NCBI GenBank assembly: GCA_037126765.1
Contig: JBBCBC010000026.1
Location: 27,686,448 to 27,750,447, forward strand
Direction of reading: 5' to 3'
DNA from: Stenogyne calaminthoides
Lineage: Eukaryota > Streptophyta > Magnoliopsida > Lamiales > Lamiaceae
DNA length: 64,000 nt
Below are positions 56,136 to 64,000 of the stretch, in pieces (positions within the stretch are counted from its first letter, which is position 1; the number at the start of each line of letters is the position of its first letter). Under the pieces are notes generated by a model, which was given only the letters and a program-made list of their open reading frames with translations, did not search any database and had not been told where the DNA came from. The position numbers and the translations under genes were made by a program.

Positions 56136-56961
56136 AATAGAAACACAATATATTGGTTATATCGAGTTTATTTTTCAGGGAACAATGTTAATTATCTTCA
56201 TTGAACAATATTAATTTTGCACCATGGTCCAACTAGTCCAACCATGTGTTACACTTATAAAAATTGATTATGCATTGTCATATATTGAATTAATTTTTTT
56301 CTTTACAAGTTGTACTTTTGAAAATGAAGACATTTTCTAAATTGATGAACTTGGTCAAATGTGAAAATACATTTAGTATTAGTTTCTTAGTAGGCGAAAA
56401 CCCATTCATTCTGATTCTATATTCGCTCAAGAGAATGTTTGTTTGAATACAAAGAAGATGACATGTAAAGTTATATTAAGATAGCATATATAATGATTAC
56501 GTGATTTGTCTTTGTCGTAGGAAAATCAATAATTTGATTCATCGTTTTACTAGGATGTACAGATTATTCCTAAATCCTTGTCATTGATTCGAGCCTCCAA
56601 CTATTGTGAATGACTTTGTCGATAATTATAGTTCTTGTATTTCTTAAGTTATGATCGTTCTTTTATTTAAAAAAGAGTTTAAAATTCTTTTTTTGTACAC
56701 ATTTTGAGAACTTATAAGCTTCTAAAACAAGGTATAAGATGTTTTGAAATGTTTATAAGCTCAGCCAAATGAGATCACTTGATTAGGGAGCTTCAGCTGC
56801 TTCATTTATGATATTAATTGTGATTATAACATGATATCACTAACAAGATACATATGAATTATTCATAAATCTTTATTCATCCCATCCCAACTGGTTTTGT
56901 CCTCTTATTTACTTAGCTAAACCCTGAGGTCGAAATATGAGAGAAATGAGGTAGGGGTGGA
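56136..56961. other. Intergenic DNA downstream of CYP72A copy II
   Basis: No gene. From about 56850 the sequence (CATCCCAACTGGTTTTGTCC) matches the 3' flank of copy I at 49440-49470, so the duplication that created the array included 3' UTR sequence. Confidence 0.6.
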
Positions 56962-57514
56962 TTAAAGCTTATGTAGAACCAAGGGAGCACCATACTGTGG
57001 TTGTAGTGTCATAATTGGAAAGGGAGCATGGCGGTATGATGGAGACAACTCAAATGAGAATATCCGTAGCATCATTGACAAAGCCAATTTTGCCTGAGTC
57101 AAGGCAAAGGTTTGCCCCACGCACGCCCGGGGCCCGGAGATGAATGGTATGAAAGAGAACCGGGCATGTGCTGCACTTGATTTTCCTTCGGAAAATCTAT
57201 CGGACCTGAATTCGTTCACATCATCGCCCCAAATCTTGGGGTCGTGGTGCATGAGGCCTATGAGCACTGTCAACTGTGTTCCCTTTGGTATCGTCATGTT
57301 TCCTAATTTCACAGTCTTTGTGGGTTCTCGAAGAATCAAAGGAGCTGGTGGATACATGATACATCCTTAAAATCTCGTATAAAATCATTGTTACCTGTCA
57401 TCCACATTTATTAATTAGTGTTAGGAAAAGAAAAATGAAGTACTGATTAACTTATTTTGAACCTCCGAGTCTTTTCTTGAAAACATCTCCTTTTTTTGCG
57501 TAAAAAATGTTTTT

Positions 57515-57835
57515 TTAGGACAATATTTTTTGGGGGTTGTGTTTTAAGGACAATAATTCTACGGACTTGTAAATGTAGGATAATATATTTTAAAATATGT
57601 AAATATAAGACAATATGTTTTAAAATCTGTAAATGTAGGACAATTGAACCCGAATAAGCCCAAATCAGGCTGAAATATCATGTGAGGTTCAGGCTCGATT
57701 ATCCTATATTTACAAATTTTAAAACATATTGTCCTATATTTACAAGTTTTAAAATATATTATCCTACATTTCCAAGCCTGTAAAATTATTGTCCTTAAAA
57801 CACAATCCCCCTAAGTTACTGTCCATAAAAAATAT
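57515..57835. mobile_element. Foldback MITE in intron 4 of CYP72A copy II
   Basis: Two arms of about 125 bp are inverted copies: TTGTGTTTTAAGGACAATAA / AAATGTAGGATAATATATTT on the left and the same words, reversed, on the right, around a short centre near 57650-57700. Probably Mutator-like. No target duplication was fixed. Confidence 0.65.
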
Positions 57836-59137
57836 TATTCCCTCATTTGTTCTGTTATTTCTTCAATAAAAATCTTTATTAGGGTTAGGGATTGAGAAAA
57901 TTAATCTTACAGTTTTAAGCTGGCTGAGGCCATCGAAATTAGCTGCAGGCTGTTTGTTTCCAAAAACTTTGATGACCTCTTGTCGTGCACGAGTCTGCCA
58001 TTCTGGATATTTGCTTAGCATTACCAGAGTCCATACCAGCAAATCTGTAGTGGTTTCTGTGCCAGCAAAGTAGAATAGCTGGCACTCTTCATTTAAATCT
58101 TCAACGATCGATCCAGTTTTCTTACTGGATTTGATTAATGTCCCCAATAAGTCGTCGTCGATGCTTTCCCCACTTTCCATTTTCCTTTCTCTTTGGTTGA
58201 TGATACCCTTCACCAGGGACTGAATTTCTCCACTGATTACTTTCATTCTTTTATTGGCTTTGTTTGGAAAATAGCTGTTGTATTGCACACATTGTGTTAG
58301 CATTAGCAAACTGGCTAGGTTTTGTGATGTATTCTTTGTTTTCATTCTTCTATTTTGTTTTGTTACTTTATACACACAAAAAATTGTATGAGTCTTTGTA
58401 AAGTGTGATAAAAACGTATACACAGAAGTATTTAATCTCATGTATAAGATATACATTCAATATTGTGTGTTTAATTATATGTACGGATGTTGCACCTACC
58501 TCCATCCAGGGATGAAACTGAAATGTATTAGTTGCGAAATAAGGTGAATTTGTTCCGTCTGAAGCTCAAATATTTTTTTTCCCCCGCGTGACTATTGCCA
58601 AATAATGTCCTGGAAACCACATCACCTGTTAAATCAAAAAAGATAAGGTCACGCATCTATTTCCAATTTCTTGGATTGTGCTTTTGAAAACAACGATTCC
58701 CATTTCTCGAGCATGTTACAACAACTCAAATACATTGCTGGTATCATTTTCTGCAAAAACAAATTAAAACCTTGTATTCGAAACAGATTGATCAACTAAT
58801 ACTGTAATTGAGTTATATATATTTTACTTTCAACTTGTCCAAATGGAAAGCAGTGTTGACTATTTTTCTTTGCGTCTCCCATTTCTCATCCTCAAGAAAA
58901 AAGACCCCTTTCAAAGATATTCGAGCAAAGGCAGCGGGAGGTAACTTATGAAAAACACGATAATTAGTCAAAATCTCCTTGATAATCTCTGGATCGGTGA
59001 TGTTTACTCTTGGCGTAGGCCCGAACCATACGAAAGATGCCTTACCTGATCAAACAGACATGCAAATTATTTTCACTGAAACCACCAACTTGCATATTTC
59101 AAAAATATTGCACTTAAGTTGATTAATTGTAAATTAC

Positions 59138-59414
59138 CGTACTGACGAATGATATTGTGGTAATACGGAAGTATATGAGACGGTAGATCATCGGAGAAAT
59201 CCACTGTTTTGGGCTGCTCTTTTTTCATGCATGGCCAAATGTCTTTAAAGTCCCCATAAAGGAGTCTGTACGAGTTCCCCTGCATACCCTGCATCCTTAG
59301 AAGCTTCTCCAGCTTCTTAGGCCTAAACCAAGCCCAGTTTAGTACTTTCACTACAAGTACTGAAACTACAAGTACAAATATAGAAACTATGATTGAGTTA
59401 AAGTTCACATCCAT
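59138..59414 (-). other. Exon 1 of CYP72A copy II, reference for the ancestral donor
   Basis: 277 bp, exactly the length of copy I exon 1 (52991-52715). It ends TACG followed by GTAATT. Because copy I exon 1 ends TACG followed by GAAAG and the TRIM, this paralogue shows where the original donor lay. Confidence 0.85.
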
Positions 59415-59470
59415 TTTGGAGATCAAATGGACTACTGATTTTACCTCATTAATTAATTGGCTTAGTTTGG

Positions 59471-59479
59471 TATATATAG
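59471..59479 (-). promoter_or_regulatory. TATA box of CYP72A copy II
   Basis: CTATATATA on the minus strand, about 60 bp upstream of the ATG at 59414, in the context AAATCAGCCGCTATATA shared with copy I. Confidence 0.6.
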
Positions 59480-59689
59480 CGGCTGATTTAACTTAATTAA
59501 TGGCTCAACATGTTTTGCTCATAAAAATTGTAAATGCCTTAAAAGTAATGATTTTCACTTTGGCAATTAATGGAAACGTCCGCTATGTGTATCTATTCAC
59601 ATGTCCGTCTGGTAATTTGAAATTACTTGACGACATAGTTATATATTTTTTTCGAAATAATAGAATTTATTTCAAAATACTGATTTATC

Positions 59690-61762
59690 TGTATCGGTGG
59701 AGTTTATCACATCTCCCTTGGCACATTTCGTGCGGCGCACGTCGCCTACGTACGGTTCCGGATCAGTTTTAATTCCCTTCGTCTCCGTCTTTGTCTCCGA
59801 TCAGGTTACAATTTATTTAACCAAAAATAAATACCTTAAATCTAAACTAGTCTATTACATTGAACAAATCAAATAGTCTAATCTACTCGTGGATTTTCTC
59901 ACGAGAAAAACAAATCCGAACGAGTCGAATTAAAAAGACATTCATTCATATGCATGAAAATAAACACATTAAATACCATGACAATTGGATACCTGCAAAA
60001 CAGATCTAGCAATTCTACTATCCAATTTCAATTTAATGTCCAACAATTTAAATAACAATTTAAAAATCGAGCTCTAAAACCAGAGCTCGATGCGCTTGTT
60101 GGGAAAAACGGGGTCCCGGATCTATTCGAGGTGATTATTTAAATACATATTTAAATTAAACAGTTAATTACTAGCATGAATTAATCCTAAATTAATTCAA
60201 CATAATAATAAACAACATGCGTACACATAATTCACGTAAATCCTAAATATGCGGAACTAGGAGTTACGAAATTACTAATCTCTTGAAGAATCAAACGGAT
60301 GAATCAACCCAAGAACCTTCCCAAATATATCCCCAAAGCCCACGTGCGTTATCCGGTGGGAAGATTTCAACGAACGATTTTAATGGAGAGAAAATAAAAT
60401 ATTTTGCTACCACCTTTGTGGATTCTAATATTTCCAACACATGGAATTGCACTTGGGAATGAAGAGCTCATCCCCTATTTATAGGGAGGAGGGGGGGCGA
60501 AAATTAGAGCAGGAAGAAAATCTTTTCTTGGTCTCCAAGAAATCTTGAATATATCTTCTATATTATTTTCTCCTTAATTAAATTTTCCATAAAAATCTCC
60601 TTTCCCTCTTCTACCTTATCTTTTTTGAAAAATACACTAATAAAGGAGTCAAGATTTGACTTCTTGAATTTATGGGATAATTATGTATTCCTACAATAAT
60701 TATCTCTTTCCATAAAATATCTACAAGAAAATCAAGACAATCTTTTCTTCCTTTTATAGACAATATTTTCGAAAATTATGACTTGGAAATATAGCAAGAA
60801 TATTTTATTCTCTCTATCATTAATTGGACTTTATTTTGGGCTATTTGGGGGGCCTTTAGGAGAATTAAGATTGGACCTCCAATGGATTATGAAGCTATAA
60901 TATTTTGGACCAAATATTATTCAAGTCCATTAATATTAATTTACTCCACTATAAAATTAATATTGAACTGTCCATCTTAACCCATATTACGATTTCACAT
61001 ATAACATGACTCCCGGTCATTATTTCCCGCGTTTAAGATTATCTTAGTCCATTAATTAATTAAGCCACTGATTAGTCCTTGGAGTAAAGACAGCTCAACA
61101 TTATTATCCATGCCGAAAATAAATTTTCACTTGCAAGATTTGGCATGATAAAGGATATGAGCTCACCAAGGGGACAAATCAAGCAAGACGATTTTTGCAC
61201 GCGATTCTCAGATTAAATGTCAAAGAATCGTCATGTAATTAATAATATTGCCCAAGATATAAGGTATCGAATCGCATTGACTCTCTTCCCATCATAAGTC
61301 AAAGCAATAGTTATTAAGTTCACACGATCCTATTTAAGGGACGGAGATTAAGAAACAACGCACCACTGAGGTCTAATTCTTGTATATTCAGTACCGAAGA
61401 ATTTGTCCTCCTCAGAGGTCCTCATTCAAATTTCACCTAAATGCGTTAGTGTGATCCCTTGGTCAAGACAGCTAATCTGGGTCTCACACTTCAACAGATT
61501 CATGATGGTTCGTTCATTTCCATCTGGTTGTGAATTTGTACTTAATTACGAGGGTCATTAATTTGATCTTCAAATGATCGGGTATCACCAAATTAACTAC
61601 AACGTAATACGTACTGTCTTATTGAACGGGTTTGCAATAAACATATATAACATTCATTCATATTTAATGCAACAGTGATTAAATATTTATTTCAGCAAAT
61701 AAATAAGAAACTTCAGTTTGATTATACAAAATAAAAACATACTTTTCAGTATAACCCCAACA
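59690..61762 (-). mobile_element. Truncated relative of Copia element B (5' LTR plus leader)
   Basis: The LTR spans 61762-60097 on the minus strand, starting TGTTGGGGTTATAC and ending CCCAACA. It matches element B's LTR block for block, including CTCCCTATAAATAGGGG near 60490-60474. The leader continues to about 59690 and matches 9540-9810 (GTGAGAAAATC, CACGAGTAGA). No gag, pol or second LTR follows, so the copy is 3'-truncated. It lies 0.3 kb upstream of the copy II promoter, in the same orientation as the P450 gene. Confidence 0.82.
60068..60093. other. Perfect 10-bp hairpin beside the LTR
   Basis: ATCGAGCTCT and AGAGCTCGAT are separated by six bases, just inside the element's leader where the PBS is expected. 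Element B's leader at 9529-9560 lacks it. Confidence 0.6.
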
Positions 61763-61976
61763 CTTACAACATACAAATGCAAGATCTAAAACAGAGGACA
61801 GAGTTATGCTGGGGAGAGTTAAATCCTGAATCTATTTCTAAAATGCAAGGATTTAGCCCTCAAAGTTGGATATGTAGAAATTAAATTTGCTAGATATATA
61901 AAATTTATGTTTAAGGTAATATCTGGTTATGCAAACAATTTTTTTATCTTTCCAAGTTTTGTTTGTTTACTGAACC

Positions 61977-62405
61977 GAGAAAATATCATATTTAGTCCTG
62001 TAACTTCGAACAATTTAATTTTTAGTTTTGTAACTTTTTACTTTTTCAACTTTAGCCCTGAATGTGTCGATTTCAGTCATTTTTTGTCGGAAAATTTAAA
62101 ATCTCTGTCAGAATATCACGGAATAAGCATGTGCACCTCATGTGACACTTCAAAATTGATCTTTTTTTTTTGTTACATTACAGTCCACTTGTGTAGGTCG
62201 CTGTAAATTTTTATAAAAAAATCAATTTTAAAAAGTAATGTGAGGTGCACATGCTTACTCCGTCGAGATTTCAGTGAGATTTTAAAATTTTCGAAATAAA
62301 AAGACTGAAATTGACACATTTGAGGACTAAAATTGAAAAAGTAAAAAGTTATCGAATTAAATATGGAATCGTCCAAAGTTACAGGACAAAAAATGATATT
62401 TTCTC
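61977..62405. mobile_element. Mutator-like MITE, copy 2, with 10-bp target duplication
   Basis: Inverted ends GAGAAAATATCATATTTAGT and GAGAAAATATCATTTTTTGT, flanked by a perfect TTACTGAACC on both sides (61967-61976 and 62406-62415). A 9-11 bp duplication fits the Mutator superfamily. Internal arms GCATGTGCACCTCATGTGAC.. and ..GTGAGGTGCACATGC pair. Same family as 48407-48800. Confidence 0.85.
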
Positions 62406-62415
62406 TTACTGAACC

Positions 62416-62851
62416 TGTATGAAAAACTAAATTCTAAGTTCTTCATCAACCTACATTAGAGAATTAAATTCTGAGTTCCCTACTTCTGCATAAGAAACAA
62501 TTTGCCGGTAACCAATATCCATTTTGAGGAATGGATATGGCATCTGTTATTAATTCTACTTGGTATATATTTTATGTTTTATGCTAGCTTGAGACATCTT
62601 CTTATTAAGTTGACACCATTTTGTCGGTGTGATAGTGTTTCTATTTATAGCGTACATAATTTACAAGGTACATCTGAATTTATCATAATTTTCGATTCCT
62701 TCTCACCGTATTTCATGCATAGCTTTTATAGATACATACCCTGAATAGAAAAGAAAAATTAACAGCTAAAAAGAAATATAAATCTTCTGGTGCTCCTTTT
62801 ATTTTTCTTACAGAAATCCAAAGTTCAAATATGAAATAAATGAGGCGAGGA
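62416..62851. other. Intergenic DNA downstream of CYP72A copy III
   Basis: AT-rich. The small frame at 62502-62744 resembles no known protein. It should include the 3' UTR of copy III. Confidence 0.5.
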
Positions 62852-63277
62852 TTAAAGCTTATGTAGAATCATAGGAGCACCATACTGGGGCTGCAGAGTC
62901 ATAATCGGGAAGGGAGCATGGCGGTAAGAAGGTGACAGCTCGAACGAGAAGTTCTGTAGCATCATTGCCAACGCCAGTTTTGCTTCAATCATCGCTAAGT
63001 TTTGCCCTATGCACACTCGAGGGCCCGAGCTGAAGGGTATGAACGAGTATTGAGTCTTGGTTGCGCCTGAAATCCCTTCAGAGAATCTATCGGGTTTGAA
63101 TTCGTTCACATCGTCGCCCCAAATATTGGGGTCGTGATGCAGCTTGCCTATTAGCAGAGTCAACTGTGCCCCCACTGGTAAGGTTTTATCTCCCAGTTTT
63201 GCTGTCTTTGTAGGGCATCGAACAATAAGAGGTACGGGTGGATACATCCTCAAAACTTCGTAGAAAATCATCGTCAT
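62852..63277 (-). CDS. CYP72A-like cytochrome P450, copy III, last exon only
   Basis: An intact last exon of 142 codons, the same length as copy I exon 5, preceded by the acceptor CACACTCAG. It encodes the K-helix EVLRMYPP, the PERF-type FKPDRFSEG, the heme-binding loop FIPFSSGPRVCIGQ with the Cys ligand, and the clan-typical C-terminus TLQPQYGAPMILHKL. There is no stop or frameshift, and the 7-bp duplication of copy II is absent. Exons 1-4 are not in 63278-64000 and should lie beyond the right edge. Whether the whole gene is functional cannot be seen. It is the best candidate for the active member of the array. Confidence 0.9.
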   Translation of the reverse strand: MTMIFYEVLRMYPPVPLIVRCPTKTAKLGDKTLPVGAQLTLLIGKLHHDPNIWGDDVNEFKPDRFSEGISGATKTQYSFIPFSSGPRVCIGQNLAMIEAKLALAMMLQNFSFELSPSYRHAPFPIMTLQPQYGAPMILHKL

Positions 63278-63477
63278 CTGAGTGTGTACAAATGTTTAGC
63301 CCAAAAACGACATATTTCGCACCAAGAAGTAGAGATGTTGAAACGGTACTCCTAACAGTTTCGGTCTATATTTATTAGACAGTCTAGTATGAAATTTTTC
63401 ATACATGAAAAAACTTTAATTTACAACCAAATTCTGCAATTGGTGAAGGTAAGATAAAATTGAGTGGTTCATTGTTT

Positions 63478-63565
63478 ACTCGCCCCAAGTGGTTCATGGT
63501 TCACCCGGCCCGAATAAATTATAATTTAGGGTTCATTATTTAGTGTTTAGGGTGTAGATAGTTGA
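63478..63565. repeat. Fragment of the GTGCACC-type MITE family, copy 3
   Basis: Shares GTGGTTCATGGTTCACCCGG and GTTTAGGGTGTAGATAGTTG with 740-1031 and 35983-36216. The ends are missing. It lies in intron 4 of CYP72A copy III. Confidence 0.6.
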
Positions 63566-63667
63566 TTTAGGGCAATTTTATAGATTTTCATACATGAAAA
63601 TTTTCACACTAGACCTACTCTATTTATTATGTTGTATCACTCATTTGCGTAATGACTTAATTTGGTG

Positions 63668-63948
63668 GAGTTAAATTCATTTTTGGTCCTATAGGACATG
63701 AGACAGGTCTCACGATTTTGGTCCAAAAACTATTTTTTCATGTAGTTTTGGTCCTAACGTTATGTTTTCCGTTGAAATCAGCTGCAGTTTTGGTCCCATA
63801 TGACAAGATTTGGGACCAAAAATGCAGCTGATTTTAACGGATTCTGAAACGTAAGGACTAAAACTGCATGAACGGGACCAAAGTGATGAGTGTTGGGACC
63901 AAAATCGTGAGACCCTGTGTCCGATAGGACCAAAAATGAATTTAACTC
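63668..63948. mobile_element. Foldback Mutator-like MITE in intron 4 of CYP72A copy III
   Basis: The ends are perfect inverted repeats over at least 20 bp, starting GAGTTAAATTCATTTTTGGT. The arms continue to pair over most of the 281 bp (CTCACGATTTTGGTCC, AAATCAGCTGCA). Flanks TAATTTGGTG and GACTTTGGTG match at 8 of 10 positions, an imperfect target duplication of Mutator size. Open frames inside are palindrome artefacts. Confidence 0.75.
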
Positions 63949-64000
63949 GACTTTGGTGCAATGATGGGTGTTATATATATTCATCAGAAATCTAGTTAGG

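Larger units (their letters stand above)
56962..59414 (-). pseudogene. CYP72A-like cytochrome P450, copy II, broken
   Basis: Five minus-strand exons: 59414-59138, 59045-58828, 58750-58500, 58274-57911, 57394-56962. The protein pieces match copy I closely: VLNWAWFRPKKLEK, WFGPTPRVNI, I-helix FAGTETT, K-helix EILR, FRSDRF, heme loop FISGPRACVG. Lesions: in exon 3 a Trp codon is TGA near 58651, followed by a one-base insertion that a one-base deletion about 60 bp later restores; in exon 5 a 7-bp tandem duplication (GATACAT twice, 57351-57364) directly after EILRMY shifts the frame before the heme domain. Splice sites are all GT-AG, including the exon 1 donor TACG|GTAATT, the ancestral-type site lost in copy I. 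It may be transcribed but cannot make a normal P450. Confidence 0.9.

Noticed and set aside
63710..63984. Two minus-strand ORFs with repeated FGP/LVP phrases
   Set aside because: They are translation of a foldback MITE palindrome.
63278..64000. Search for exons 1-4 of CYP72A copy III
   Set aside because: No I-helix AGxETT motif or P450 text occurs here; the stretch is intron with MITE sequence.

Overview
The window is nuclear DNA of a flowering plant. Its genes have GT-AG introns, its intergenic DNA is AT-rich, and its content is a BES1/BZR1 transcription factor, a gamma-glutamyl hydrolase, a CYP72-clan cytochrome P450 array and dense plant transposons. A dicot is likely and an asterid is possible, but the sequence alone does not fix the species. 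There are no operons, CRISPR arrays, rRNA genes or functional tRNA genes.

Layout. 2.4-4.3 kb: a two-exon BES1/BZR1-family gene on the minus strand. 5.8-31.3 kb: a single 25.5 kb insertion made of three nested Ty1/copia retrotransposons. Element A (185/208 bp LTRs, perfect 5-bp target duplication) is split by element B (1.86 kb LTRs). The 3' LTR of B is split by element C (1.4 kb LTRs, SIRE/Sirevirus-like, with a long region between pol and the 3' LTR that holds an env-like zone and an antisense transcription-unit-like block). All coding regions of the three elements are broken. 31.3-39.0 kb: AT-rich intergenic DNA with MITEs and a SINE. 39.07-43.59 kb: a complete 10-exon gamma-glutamyl hydrolase gene on the plus strand. 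44.2-45.5 kb: a nepenthesin/CDR1-type aspartic protease pseudogene. 46.5-48.8 kb: non-autonomous transposons and a SINE.

49.5-64 kb: a head-to-tail minus-strand array of three CYP72A-like P450 genes. Copies I and II each have five recognisable exons but carry lesions. Copy III shows only an intact last exon and runs off the right edge. In copy I, a miniature LTR retrotransposon (TRIM), itself split by a Stowaway MITE, sits exactly on the 5' splice site of intron 1. Its target duplication is the donor sequence, and the exon-proximal duplicate has lost its GT. Between the P450 copies, 1.9 kb holds a pile-up of MITEs from at least three superfamilies with recognisable target duplications or termini.

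The host genes show no sign of acting together: brassinosteroid signalling, folate polyglutamate trimming, a dead protease and a degenerating P450 family. The main story is mobile-element layering and its effect on gene structure. In elements B and C the paired LTRs differ in clustered, word-like patches, often CG-rich, between long identical runs. That pattern is unusual for normal LTR ageing and raises the possibility of consensus error over methylated DNA. Exact coding lesions in 7.7-29.4 kb should be read with that in mind.
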